From NCBI GenBank assembly GCA_964569055.1, contig CAZMSZ010000007.1, positions 1 through 48,111 of the forward strand: 48,111 nt of DNA, read 5' to 3'. A model generated the notes under the pieces. It searched no databases, was not told the origin of the DNA, and saw only the letters and a list, made by a program, of their open reading frames with translations. Shown piece by piece: positions 9,214-22,120 of this stretch. Positions within the stretch are counted from its first letter, which is position 1, and each line of letters starts with the position of its first letter. The translations under genes were made by a program, and so were the position numbers. Source of the stretch: JAWLGW01 sp964569055. GTDB lineage: Bacteria; Planctomycetota; J058.

Positions 9214-12200
9214 ACGCGGGCAAGGCCTACTGGCGGAGCCTGAACGACCTCGCGGACACGCCGGAGTTCCGCGAGCTCGTCGAGAACGAGTTCCCCTCCC
9301 GCCTGGACGCGATCGTCGACCCGGTCTCGCGGCGGCGGTTCGTTCAGCTCATGGGCGCCTCCTTCGCGCTCGCGGGGCTGACCGGCTGCGACGCGCTGCG
9401 CATGCCGGTGCAGAAGATCCTCCCCTTCTCGCGGCGTCCCGAGGGGCGAGACCCGGGCACCACCGCGTCCTACGCCACGGTCATGGAGCTGGGCGGGGTG
9501 GGGACGGGCTTGCTCGTCACGACCTACGACGGGCGCCCGATCAAGATCGAGGGCAACCCCGAGCACCCCGACAGCCTCGGGGCGACCTCGCAGTACGCGC
9601 AGGCCAGCGTGCTCTCGCTCTACGACCCCGACCGCAGCCAGGGCGTGATCAGCAGGGCCGAGGGGGGCGAGCCCAAGCCGAGCAGCTGGGACGAGTTCTT
9701 CGCGGCGGTCGGGCCGCGCCTCGCCGACCGGCGCGCGCAGAAGGGGCTCAAGGTGAGCGTGCTCGCCGAGGCCACCTCCTCGCCCACGGTCCAGCGCCTG
9801 CGCGACGAGCTGGTGCAGGCCTGCCCGCGGCTGCGCTGGTACGAGTACGAGCCGGTGTCGCGCGACCACGAGCTCGAGGGCGCGCGGATGGTGCTCGGCG
9901 GGAGCTACCGCACGCTGCTCGACCTCTCGCGCGCCGACGTGGTCGTCTCGCTCGACGACGACCTGTTCGGGCTGCACCCCGCGAACGTGCGCTACTCGCG
10001 CGACTTCGCCGAGCGCCGCCGCCGGGTCGACCGCGACGGCAGCATGAACCGGCTGTACGTGGTGGAGACCCCGTTCAGCATCACGGGCGGCATGGCCGAC
10101 ACGCGCGTCGCGCTGCAGTCGGCCGAGGTGTTCCACTTCGGGCTCCGCCTCGCGGCCGAGGTGGTCCGGGGCGACGAGACCGGGCGCGCCAAGCTGAGCA
10201 AGGCGCTGCGCGACCGGCTCGAGCAGCTGGCCGCCCCGGCGGACCACCCGCAGGGCGGGCTGCTGCGGCAGATGGCGGCCGACCTGCTCGCGAACCGCGG
10301 GCGCAGCGTCGTCGCGGTCGGGCCGCGGCAGCCGGCGGTGCTGCACGCGATCGGGCACCTCCTCAACGGGATCCTCGGCAACGTCGGCGCCACGGTCAGC
10401 TACGTGGAGGAGGCGCAGCGCCCGACCTACCTCGAGGCGCTCCAGACGCTCACCTCGGAGATGAGCAACGACCGGGTCGACACCCTGCTGATCCTGGGCG
10501 GGAACCCGGTCTACACCGCGCCGAAGGACGTCGAGTTCAAGGCGGCCCTCGAGCGCGTGACCTGCAGCGTGCACCTCGGGCTCTACGCCGACGAGACCGC
10601 GCGCGAGTGCACCTGGCACCTGCCCATGGCGCACTACCTCGAGGCCTGGGGCGACGCCCGCGGCTACGACGGCACGGTCGGGCTGGTGCAGCCCACGATC
10701 CGCCCGCTGTTCCAGGGCAAGAGCCCGATCGAGCTGCTGGCGTTCGTGCTCGGGCGCGACCCGAAGGAGCCCGAGCAGAGCCACGGTTACAACCTGGTCC
10801 GCGAGACCTACCGCGGGGCCTGGGGCGGCGAGCTCGAGCAGCGCTGGCGCCGGGCGCTCCACGACGGCGTGGTGGCCGGGTCGGCCCTGCCGCGCAAGAC
10901 GCCGCGTCGCGACGACGAGCCGATCGTGACGCACCTGGCCTCGGTCCCGGCCGAGCCGCGGCGCGCCACGGCCGAGGCGCTCGAGCTGGTGCTCCTGCCC
11001 GACCACAAGCTCTACGACGGGCGGTTCGCCAACAACGGCTGGCTGCAGGAGCTGCCCGACCCGCTCGCCAAGCTGACCTGGGACAACGCGGTCTACCTCG
11101 ACTACGCGACCGCGGCGCGGTTCGAGGTGAAGGAGGGCGACCTCCTCCAGCTCAAGGTGCGCGAGGGGAACAAGGAGCGCCAGCTCAAGGCGCCGGCCTT
11201 CCCGGTCCCCGGCCTGCCCGAGTTCACGCTCACGCTCGCGCTCGGCTACGGCCGGGGCGAGGCGGCCGGCGTGGTCGGCAAGGACGTCGGGGTCGACGCC
11301 TACGAGATGCGCACCGCCACCCACCAGCACGCGCTGCAGGGGGTCACGTTCACCAAGGTCGGGACCTACAAGCTGGCCACGACCCAGGACCACCAGTCGA
11401 TCCGCAGCGAGCTGGCCGACAAGGAGCGCGACCGGCGCGCGACCCTGCTCGTCCGCGAGGGGACGCTGGAGGAGTTCGCCAAGAACCCCCGCTTCGCCAA
11501 GAACCCGTGGGATGGCGGTCCGACCCTCGCGGCGGGCGCGGCGACGCAGCACGCGGTGGGCCCCGACCCGCGCAAGACGCAGCTGTGGGGCTCGCCGCTC
11601 GAGTACGCGGGGCGCCGCTGGGGCATGGCGATCGACCTCTCGGTCTGCACCGGCTGCAGCGCGTGCGTGGTGGCCTGCCAGGCCGAGAACAACATCCCGG
11701 TGGTCGGCAAGTCGGAGGTCGCGCGCGGCCGCGAGATGCACTGGCTGCGGATCGACCGCTACTTCACCACCGCGCCGCTCGCGATCGACCACCCGCAGGG
11801 CGACCCCGCGAGCGAGGCGCGCGCCGAGGAGGCCGAGACGCCGGCGCCCGGGGCGGTGCGGATCGTGCACCAGCCGCTCCCCTGCATGCAGTGCGAGAAC
11901 GCCCCCTGCGAGTCGGTGTGCCCGGTCGCCGCGACCTCGCACAGCGAGGAGGGGCTGAACGACATGGTCTACAACCGCTGCGTCGGCACGCGGTACTGCT
12001 CGAACAACTGCCCCTACAAGGTCCGCCGGTTCAACTACTTCTGGAACTATCACGGCCCGTTCCACCCGCGGAGCGAGCCCTCGGCCACGGCCACGCTGCC
12101 CAAGTTCCCCGAGAACGAGGTCAGCAAGAAGCTCAAGCTGCCGATGGCGAAGAACGTCACGCCGCTCGAGCAGATGGTGTTCAACCCCGAGGTCACGGTC

Positions 12201-12515
12201 CGCGCCCGCGGCGTGATGGAGAAGTGCACCTACTGCGTGCAGCGGATCAAGGCGGTCACGATCCCCTGGGACAACAAGCACCGCGACACCTCGCGCGAGG
12301 ACCGACCCAAGATCCCCGACGGGGCGATCCAGACGGCGTGCCAGCAGGCGTGCCCGACCCGCGCCATCGTGTTCGGCGACCTGAGCGACCCCGAGAGCGA
12401 GGTCAGCAAGTGGCAGCGGGGTGACCGCAGCTACTCGATCCTGGCCGAGCTGAACACCCGTCCGCGCACGCAGTACATGGCCAAGCTGCGCAACCCCCCG
12501 CCGGCGACGGCCTGA
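9201..12515 (+). CDS. actB: ACIII subunit ActB, molybdopterin-oxidoreductase-like iron-sulfur protein
   Basis: This 1104-residue protein is the large periplasmic subunit of ACIII. An RRRFVQLMG twin-arginine-like signal (residues 44-52) is followed by a hydrophobic stretch ending LTGC63, as in lipidated ActB. The long middle part is a molybdopterin-oxidoreductase-like fold that in ACIII holds no cofactor. The C-terminal part is a ferredoxin-like domain with cysteine clusters starting near residues 816 (CTGCSAC), 894 (CMQC), 926 (CVGTRYC), 1008 (CTYC) and 1047 (CQQAC). These would ligate the [4Fe-4S]/[3Fe-4S] chain. The ATG lies inside the actA end, so the two are translationally coupled. Confidence 0.94.
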
Positions 12516-12531
12516 GCAGAGGCAGAGAGTC

Positions 12532-14018
<1,487 letters not shown>

Positions 14019-14022
<4 letters not shown>

Positions 14023-15170
14023 GCGACGACGAGGCGAAGGACGAGCCCGTGAGCGAGCCGAACGAGCCGACCAAGAGCGAGCAGCCCGCCGAGCCGGCCA
14101 AGAGCGAGCAGCCCGCGGAGCCGGCCAAGGGCGAGCAGCCCGCGGAGCCGGCCAAGAGCGAGCAGCCCGCCGAGCCGGCCAAGGCGGAGCAGCCCGCCGA
14201 GCCGGCCAAGAGNNNNNNNNNNNNNNNNNNNNNNNNNNNNNNNNNNNNNNNNNNNNNNNNNNNNNNNNNNNNNNNNNNNNNNNNNNNNNNNNNNNNNNNN
14301 NNNNNNNNNNNNGAGCAGCCCGCCGAGCCGGCCAAGGCGGAGCAGCCCGCCGAGCCGGCCAAGAGCGAGCAGCCCGCGGAGCCGGCGAAGGCCGAGACGC
14401 CCGCGGAGCCGGCCAAGTCCGAGACGCCCGCGGAGCCGGCCAAGTCCGAGACGCCCGCGGAGCCGACCAAGTCCGAGACGCCCGCGGAGCCGACCAAGTC
14501 CGAGACGCCCGCGGAGCCGACCAAGTCCGAGACGCCCGCGGAGCCGGCGCCCGCGGAGCCGGCGGCGCCCGTGGCGGCGGGCCCGGTGCTCGGCTGCCTG
14601 ATCGAGTTCGAGACCGACCGGAGCCTGATGGCGGCCTGCCAGAAGGTGCGCGACGCGGGCTACTCCGACTGGGACGCCCACACCCCCTACCCGGTGCACG
14701 GCCTCGACGAGGCGATGGGGATCAAGCCCACGATCCTCCCCTGGATCGTCCTCGGCGGCGGCCTGACGGGCTGCACGATCGGCCTGATCCTGCAGCTCTA
14801 CACCAACGGCATCCTGCTCCCGTTCAGCCTGGGCGACGTGGCGCTGCTCGACCCGTTCCTCCCCAGCGGCTACCCGTTCGTGGTCAGCGGCAAGCCGGTG
14901 TTCAGCGTGCAGGCCAACATCCCCGTCGCCTTCGAGCTCACGATCCTCCTGAGCGCGTTCGCGTCGTTCTTCGGCATGTGGCTGCTCAACCGCCTGCCGC
15001 GCTTCTATCACCCCGTGTTCCACAGCGCCCGGTTCCGCCGCGCCACGCAGGATCGGTTCTTCATCAGCATCGAGGCGACCGACGCCCTGTGGGACGAGGA
15101 GCGGACCGTCGCCCTCGCCCGCTCGCTGGGCGGCGCGCACGTCGAGCTGCTCGCCCGGCAGGAGGGCTAG
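14019..15170 (+). CDS. actD: ACIII subunit ActD (DUF3341) with a long repetitive N-terminal extension
   Basis: The C-terminal ~200 residues are the ActD/DUF3341 domain, from GCLIEFETD onward. It has two membrane helices (PWIVLGGGLTGC and the segment starting IPVAFELTI) and the conserved HPVFHSARF. In front lies an unusual low-complexity arm of nine-residue units of the type KSEQPAEPA, at least 13 full copies plus partial ones, drifting from SEQ to SET toward the C-terminal side. A 100-N gap falls inside the repeats, so the copy number is unknown and frame continuity is assumed. ActD helps hold the ACIII membrane part together. GTG start coupled to actC. Confidence 0.88.
14073..14549 (+). repeat. 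27-bp coding minisatellite in actD
   Basis: Tandem 27-bp units encode KSEQPAEPA and variants (KGEQ, KAEQ, KAET, KSET; last residue A or T). Five full units precede the gap and eight full units follow it. Third codon positions vary among copies while the peptide is kept, which suggests the protein sequence is under selection. Confidence 0.9.
14213..14312. other. Scaffold gap (100 N) inside the actD repeats
   Basis: A run of exactly 100 N within the 27-bp repeat array, a typical place for short-read assembly to fail. The real number of repeats is unknown. Confidence 0.97.
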
Positions 15171-15173
15171 GCC

Positions 15174-15845
15174 ATGAAGCGGTTCATCGTGCCGCTGGTG
15201 ATCCTGGTGGGGACGATCGGGCTGATCCCGTTCGCCTTCATCGCCAAGGCCCGGGTCACGACCAGCGAGAAGCCGCGGATCCACATCATCCGCGACATGG
15301 ACGATCAGCCCAAGTTCCGCGCGCAGTCGTCCAACCCGCTGTTCTACGACGGGCGCGCCATGCGCAGCCCCGTGCCGGGCACGGTCGCCCGCGGCGAGCT
15401 GCTCGAGGACGACCACTACTACCGCGGGCAGGTGACCGAGAACGGGGAGAAGGTCTGGGCCGAGGAGTTCCCGGCGCAGGTCGAGGTGGACGAGGCGCTG
15501 CTCCGCCGGGGGCGCGAGCGGTTCGCGATCTACTGCGTCCCCTGCCACGGCTACGCCGGCGGCCTGGGCCTCGCCGACGAGGGCGAGGCGATGGGCTCCG
15601 GGATGGTCGACCAGCGGGTCAAGCGGCGGATCGCCCAGGGCGTCTCGGGCATGGAGGGCTGGGCCACCCCGGCCAACCTCCACGCCGAGCAGATCCGCGC
15701 CCAGCCGGTCGGTGAGCTCTACAACACGATCGCCAACGGCAAGGCCAACATGCCGCCCTACGGCGAGCAGGTCCCCGTGCACGACCGCTGGGCGATCGTG
15801 GCCTACCTGCGCGCGCTCCAGCGCACTCAGCACCCCGGGCGTTAG
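15174..15845 (+). CDS. actE: ACIII subunit ActE, monoheme cytochrome c
   Basis: This 223-residue protein has an N-terminal membrane anchor (about residues 4-23) and one heme c site, C121-VPC124-H125. M193 in KANMPPYG is the likely sixth ligand. This is the ActE cytochrome of ACIII, which passes electrons toward the oxidase. The ATG is 3 bases after the actD stop. Confidence 0.92.
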   Translation: MKRFIVPLVILVGTIGLIPFAFIAKARVTTSEKPRIHIIRDMDDQPKFRAQSSNPLFYDGRAMRSPVPGTVARGELLEDDHYYRGQVTENGEKVWAEEFPAQVEVDEALLRRGRERFAIYCVPCHGYAGGLGLADEGEAMGSGMVDQRVKRRIAQGVSGMEGWATPANLHAEQIRAQPVGELYNTIANGKANMPPYGEQVPVHDRWAIVAYLRALQRTQHPGR

Positions 15846-15859
15846 GGGAGTCGCCGACG

Positions 15860-17218
15860 ATGAGCATGCACGCGGTCCTGTCCCCCTCGACCACCGAGAA
15901 CCGGCGCTTCGACGGCGCGAGCGCGACCAACGCCAGGCGCATCGGCCTGGGGCTGATGCTGAGCGGCGCGGCGGCCAGCGGTGTGATCGCCCTCTGGCAT
16001 CACCAGCGCTTCTTCAGCGCCTACCTGGTCGCGTTCGCGTTCCTGCTCAGCGTCACGCTGGGCGGGCTGTTCTTCGTGATCGTGCAGCACCTCGTGCGGG
16101 CCGGCTGGAGCGTCACCGTCCGCCGCGTGTCCGAGGTGATCACGCTCAACATTGGCCTGTTGTTCGTGCTGTTCCTGCCGCTGATCCCGATGATCTACAC
16201 CGGCAAGCTGATGCCGATGTCCGCGGCGCACGTCGCCGCGCACCACGGCGCGCACGATCAGGCCGGCCACGGCGGCGAGGGCGGCCACGGGGGCGAGGCC
16301 GGCCACGGCGACGCGGCCCACGAGACCGCCGCCGCCCCCCGCGGCGACTGGAACGGGCCGGCCCTCCCCTGGGTGGTCCACGGCGAGGTGGACCACAGCA
16401 AGCAGACCTGGCTGAGCTTCCCCTGGGTGGTGATCCGGCTCGTGGTGTGCTTCGCGCTGTGGTTTCTGATGGCGCGCTACTACTACGGCAACTCGGTCCG
16501 CCAGGACGAGAGCGGCGACCCGCGCCACACCGAGCGGATGCAGCGCTGGAGCGCGCCCGCCATGCTGATCTACGGGTTGACGGTCTCGATCGCCGGGTTC
16601 GACCTGCTGATGGCGCTCGAGCCCGCCTGGTACAGCACGATGTTCGGCGTCTACTTCTTCGCCGGCGGGCTGCTCGGGTTCTTCGCGGCCCTGGTCCTCG
16701 CGCTCTACCTGCTGCAGCGGAGCGGCCGCCTGACCGAGTCGGTGACCCCCGAGCACTACCACGACGTGGGCAAGTTCATGTTCGCGTTCCTGGTGTTCTG
16801 GGCCTACATCGCCTTCGCGCAGTACATGCTGATCTGGTACGCCAACATCCCCGAGGAGACGCTCTGGTACCAGCTCCGCCAGACCGGCCAGTGGTTGGGC
16901 CTGTCGGTGTTCCTGATCCTGGGCCACTTCGCCCTCCCGTTCATGCTGCTGATCAGCCGGTACCCCAAGCGGCGCCCCGCCCTGCTGGCGCTCGGCGCGG
17001 CCTACGTCCTGGTCGCCCACTTCTTCGACATGTTCTGGGTGGTGGTCCCCCAGAAGGCCCCGCTCGGCGTGATGCCGGTGCCGCTGCTCGACGCCTTCAT
17101 GCTGCTGGCGCTGGGCGGGCTGTACTTCCTCAACACCGCGCGCAACCTGCGCGGGATCGACCTGATCCCGGTCCGCGACCCGAGGCTGCTCGAGTCGCTC
17201 AACCACCAGAACTACTGA
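15860..17218 (+). CDS. actF: ACIII subunit ActF, membrane protein with a His-rich loop
   Basis: This 452-residue polytopic membrane protein belongs to the ActF family, a divergent relative of ActC/NrfD and the second large membrane subunit of ACIII. An unusual loop near residues 122-157 contains eight histidines spaced by Gly/Ala (for example HHGAHDQAGHGGEGGHGG); this insertion looks metal-binding. Helices continue to residue ~435, ending shortly after the LNTARNLRGID segment. The ATG is 14 bases after the actE stop. Confidence 0.92.
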   Translation: MSMHAVLSPSTTENRRFDGASATNARRIGLGLMLSGAAASGVIALWHHQRFFSAYLVAFAFLLSVTLGGLFFVIVQHLVRAGWSVTVRRVSEVITLNIGLLFVLFLPLIPMIYTGKLMPMSAAHVAAHHGAHDQAGHGGEGGHGGEAGHGDAAHETAAAPRGDWNGPALPWVVHGEVDHSKQTWLSFPWVVIRLVVCFALWFLMARYYYGNSVRQDESGDPRHTERMQRWSAPAMLIYGLTVSIAGFDLLMALEPAWYSTMFGVYFFAGGLLGFFAALVLALYLLQRSGRLTESVTPEHYHDVGKFMFAFLVFWAYIAFAQYMLIWYANIPEETLWYQLRQTGQWLGLSVFLILGHFALPFMLLISRYPKRRPALLALGAAYVLVAHFFDMFWVVVPQKAPLGVMPVPLLDAFMLLALGGLYFLNTARNLRGIDLIPVRDPRLLESLNHQNY

Positions 17219-17225
17219 GGCAACG

Positions 17226-17528
17226 GTGAGCGCTACGGAGACCCACGCCCACGACCTCGCCGACCTGCCCGGCGCCGCCCCCGACCCGGCGCCGGCCTCG
17301 ACGGGCTACTTCGTGGTCTGGGGCCTGACCCTCGTGTTCCTGGTCATCGTCGCGATCCAGTACGTCGTGTACGCGGTGCTCGACGCGGAGCGGGAGCAGA
17401 AGGCGCACGGCTCGGACGAGCTGCGGCGGGTCAAGGCCGTGCAGATGCAGCGGCTCGAGGAGCCGGAGCAGGGGCAGATCTCGATCGAGGAGGCCATGCG
17501 CCGGGTGGCGCAGGAGCACCGCCGGTAG
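17226..17528 (+). CDS. Small single-helix membrane protein between ACIII and oxidase genes
   Basis: This 100-residue protein has a short His-containing N-terminus (THAHD), one membrane helix at about residues 27-50 (GYFVVWGLTLVFLVIVAIQY) and a charged helical C-terminal half (VKAVQMQRLEEPEQGQ). I do not recognise a named family. Position and topology suggest a small accessory subunit or assembly factor of the ACIII-caa3 supercomplex. GTG start 7 bases after the actF stop. Confidence 0.7.
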   Translation: MSATETHAHDLADLPGAAPDPAPASTGYFVVWGLTLVFLVIVAIQYVVYAVLDAEREQKAHGSDELRRVKAVQMQRLEEPEQGQISIEEAMRRVAQEHRR

Positions 17529-17548
17529 GCGGAGAGCGGGAGCTCGAG

Positions 17549-18502
17549 GTGAGGCGCGCGATCGCGAGGACGACGACGGCCGGGCTGTGCGCCCTGGCTC
17601 TGCTGACCGGGGCGGCCGCCCCGGCGCGGGGGCAGGCCGCGCCCGTCGATGAGGATCGCCTCGCGCCGTTCCGCGACCCCGGCCGCATGCCCGAGTCGGT
17701 CGGCGCCGAGGCCCGGATCGTCGACCGGCGGGGCGAGCAGGTCCCGCTCGACGCGGTGTTCGACGACGAGCGCGGCGAGAAGGTCACGCTGCGCGAGCTG
17801 GCGGGCGGGCGGCCGATCCTGCTCCAGCTCGCCTACTTCCGCTGCCCCGGCCTGTGCACCTTCACGCTCAACGGCCTGGTCGAGACCCTGCGCGCCATGC
17901 CCTGGACCCCCGGCGAGCAGTTCACGGTGGTGACCTTGAGCATCAACCCCGAGGAGACCGCGAACCTCGCCCGGTTGAAGAAGGCCGCCTACCTGCGGGA
18001 GCTCGGCCGGCCCGAGGCGGGCGCCGGCTGGCACTTCCTCACCGGGACCAACGGCAGCATCCGCGCGGTGGCGGAGGCGGTCGGGTTCGGCTTCCGGTTC
18101 GACACCCAGACGCGCGAGTTCGCCCACGGCGCCGGGCTGTTCGTGCTGACCCCCGAGGGCGTGGTCTCGCGCACGATCACCGGCGCCGAGTACGACCCCA
18201 CGCTGGTCCGGCTGTCGCTCGTCGAGGCCAGCGCCGGCAAGGTCGGCACCGCGCTCGATCAGGTCCTCCTGTTCTGCTACCACTTCGACCCGGACACGGG
18301 CCAGTACACGGTGCAGATCATGCGCATCGTGCAGGTGCTCGGCACGCTGCTCGCCGCGAGCCTGTTCGGGTTCATCGGCCTCATGTTCTGGCGCGAGCGG
18401 CGGGCCCGCCCCGAGCTCGACTCCACTCCCATCCCCTCGTTGTCCGAGGAGGAGGCGCGCGTCCAGGCCGGCCGCGACGACTCCGCCTCGGGAGGCGCGT
18501 AG
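17549..18502 (+). CDS. sco: SCO1/SenC-family copper chaperone
   Basis: This 317-residue protein has an N-terminal signal peptide and a thioredoxin-like SCO domain with the copper-binding pair C99-PGL-C103 and H193. SCO proteins deliver copper to, or reduce, the CuA centre of cytochrome oxidase. Unlike classical SCO1, the membrane helix is at the C-terminus (about residues 268-288, LGTLLAASLFGFIGLMFW), so the domain is tethered by its tail. The last base of its stop is the first base of the coxB GTG. Confidence 0.92.
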   Translation: MRRAIARTTTAGLCALALLTGAAAPARGQAAPVDEDRLAPFRDPGRMPESVGAEARIVDRRGEQVPLDAVFDDERGEKVTLRELAGGRPILLQLAYFRCPGLCTFTLNGLVETLRAMPWTPGEQFTVVTLSINPEETANLARLKKAAYLRELGRPEAGAGWHFLTGTNGSIRAVAEAVGFGFRFDTQTREFAHGAGLFVLTPEGVVSRTITGAEYDPTLVRLSLVEASAGKVGTALDQVLLFCYHFDPDTGQYTVQIMRIVQVLGTLLAASLFGFIGLMFWRERRARPELDSTPIPSLSEEEARVQAGRDDSASGGA

Positions 18503-19554
18503 TGACGACGACTCGGACCCACGACCTCCGGCTCCGCCGGCGGCTGCCGCTCCTGGGCGGGCTCGCCGCCGCCGGGCTCCTGCTGGCGGGGTGCGGCAAC
18601 CCCGACGGGACGCTCCAGATGCCGCTCCAGGCCTCGGAGCAGGCCAAGGACGTCGACTGGGTCTACTACTTCATCTTCTGGCTGAACGCCTTCTACTTCA
18701 TCCACATCATGGGGGTGATGGCCTGGTTCGGCTGGCGCTATCGGCGCCGCCCCGGCGTGGCGCCGGAGCCTAGCCCGCACCACAACCTGCCGCTCGAGAT
18801 CGCCTGGTCGCTCCCGCCGATCGTGCTGGTCGTGGTGATGTTCTACTGGGGCTTCAAGGGCTACGTGCACCTGCAGACCGCGCCGAGCGATGCGGTCAAG
18901 GTCGAGGTCCTCGGCAAGAAGTGGGCCTGGAACTTCACCTACCCCGCGACGGGCGGCTCCTCCGAGCAGCTCCACGTCATGCAGGGTCAGCCGGTGAAGC
19001 TGATCATGGAGTCGGAGGACGTGCTCCACTCCTTCTACATCCCCACGTTCCGCGTCAAGAAGGACGTGGTGCCGGGCCGGTTCAGCTCGCTGTGGTTCAC
19101 GGCCAACCGGCCGGGTGAGTACCACGTGTACTGCGCCGAGTACTGCGGCGACCAGCACTCCATGATGCGGGCGGAGATCACGGTGCACCCCGACACCGAG
19201 GAGGGGCGCGCCGAGTACCAGGCGTTCCTCGCCAGCACCACGGTGATGTCTGGCGAGAGCCTCTACCGGCAGAACTGCCAGGCCTGCCACAGCCTGGAGG
19301 GCACCATCGTGGTCGGGCCGAGCTTCCGCGGGCTGTTCGGCTCGCAGCGGAAGGTGCTCGAGGCGGGCGCGGTCACGACGATCACGGCCGACGAGGCCTA
19401 CATCCGCGAGTCGATCCTCGACCCCGGGGCCAAGCTCTCCCGCGAAGGCCGCGAGTTCGACGATCAAATGAGCGCGCAGAACTTCGCGCAGCGACTCGAG
19501 CCCGAGGAGGTCGACATGCTGGTCGAGTTCATCAAGGGTCTGGGCGAGAAGTAG
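18502..19554 (+). CDS. coxB: caa3 cytochrome oxidase subunit II fused to cytochrome c
   Basis: This 350-residue lipoprotein (lipobox LLAGC31) has two membrane helices (about 56-78 and 100-118), a cupredoxin domain with CuA ligands H176, C211, C215, H219 and M222 (core CAEYCGDQHSMM), and a C-terminal cytochrome c domain with C259-QAC262-H263. The heme domain makes this a caa3-type subunit II that can accept electrons directly from the ACIII cytochromes. GTG start overlapping the sco stop by one base. Confidence 0.95.
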   Translation: MTTTRTHDLRLRRRLPLLGGLAAAGLLLAGCGNPDGTLQMPLQASEQAKDVDWVYYFIFWLNAFYFIHIMGVMAWFGWRYRRRPGVAPEPSPHHNLPLEIAWSLPPIVLVVVMFYWGFKGYVHLQTAPSDAVKVEVLGKKWAWNFTYPATGGSSEQLHVMQGQPVKLIMESEDVLHSFYIPTFRVKKDVVPGRFSSLWFTANRPGEYHVYCAEYCGDQHSMMRAEITVHPDTEEGRAEYQAFLASTTVMSGESLYRQNCQACHSLEGTIVVGPSFRGLFGSQRKVLEAGAVTTITADEAYIRESILDPGAKLSREGREFDDQMSAQNFAQRLEPEEVDMLVEFIKGLGEK

Positions 19555-19564
19555 GCGGCGAGCC

Positions 19565-21238
<1,674 letters not shown>

Positions 21239-21239
21239 C

Positions 21240-22112
21240 ATGGGCGACCACGGGCACGGGCATCCGAACCTCGCCCACCACTTCGACTCGCTGGACCAGC
21301 AGTTCCACGCCGGCAAGCTCGGCATGTGGCTGTTCCTCGCCACCGAGGTGCTGCTGTTCGCCGGGCTGTTCTGCGCCTACACCGTCTATCGGGCGCTCCA
21401 CCCCGAGGTGTTCGAGCACGCCAGCCTGTTCCTGGATCGGCCGCTCGGCGCGCTCAACACCACGGTGCTGCTCGCGAGCTCCTTCACGGCGGCCATGGCG
21501 GTGCGCTCGGCGCAGCTCCGCAACAAGCAGATGACCACGCTGATGCTGGCGCTGACCATCGCGGGCGGCGCCGGCTTCATGGTGATCAAGTACATCGAGT
21601 ACAGCCACAAGTTCCACGACCACCTGCTCCCGGGCGCGTACTTCGACCCGCGGCACGAGCGCGAGCTCCCCGAGGAGGTGCGCCAGGCCGCCGAGGAGCA
21701 GGCCAAGGAGGCGGCCGCCGAGTCGCCGCAGCCGCGGCGGATCGTGGACGCGCCGGCCAATTACGCGCCGGTCGTCCCGGGGGCGGAGCTGGCGAAGAGC
21801 ACGCAGGTGCCGCGGCCGGCCACGCGGGTCGAGGCGGGCGCGGCGCCGGAGGAGATCCCCGGGCTGCCGGAGATCGACCCGCAGAAGGTGCGCAACGTCC
21901 ACATCTTCTTCGGGATCTACTTCTGCATGACCGGCCTGCACGGGATCCACGTGCTGATCGGCATGGCCGTGCTGGCCTGGGTCCTGCTGCGCAACCTGCG
22001 CGGAGACTTCGACAAGGGGTACTACCTCCCCGTCGACCTCGCCGCGCTCTACTGGCACCTCGTCGACCTGATCTGGATCTACCTGTTCCCCCTGCTCTAC
22101 CTGATCGCGTAG
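21240..22112 (+). CDS. coxC: Cytochrome oxidase subunit III with a long charged insertion
   Basis: This 290-residue protein has a His-rich N-terminus (GDHGHGHP). A segment of about 90 residues rich in Glu, Ala and Pro (about 135-225) lies between the helix ending at KYIEYSHKFHDH and the one starting at VHIFFGIYFCMTG. The conserved GLHGIHVLIG and YWHLVDLIWIYLFP segments identify subunit III. I chose the ATG one base after the coxA stop; a GTG at 21225 inside coxA is possible but less likely. Confidence 0.93.
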   Translation: MGDHGHGHPNLAHHFDSLDQQFHAGKLGMWLFLATEVLLFAGLFCAYTVYRALHPEVFEHASLFLDRPLGALNTTVLLASSFTAAMAVRSAQLRNKQMTTLMLALTIAGGAGFMVIKYIEYSHKFHDHLLPGAYFDPRHERELPEEVRQAAEEQAKEAAAESPQPRRIVDAPANYAPVVPGAELAKSTQVPRPATRVEAGAAPEEIPGLPEIDPQKVRNVHIFFGIYFCMTGLHGIHVLIGMAVLAWVLLRNLRGDFDKGYYLPVDLAALYWHLVDLIWIYLFPLLYLIA

Positions 22113-22120
22113 GAGCACCT

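Noticed and set aside
14073..14549. Regular 27-bp repeats as a CRISPR array
   Set aside because: Units are directly adjacent with no unique spacers and are in frame within actD.
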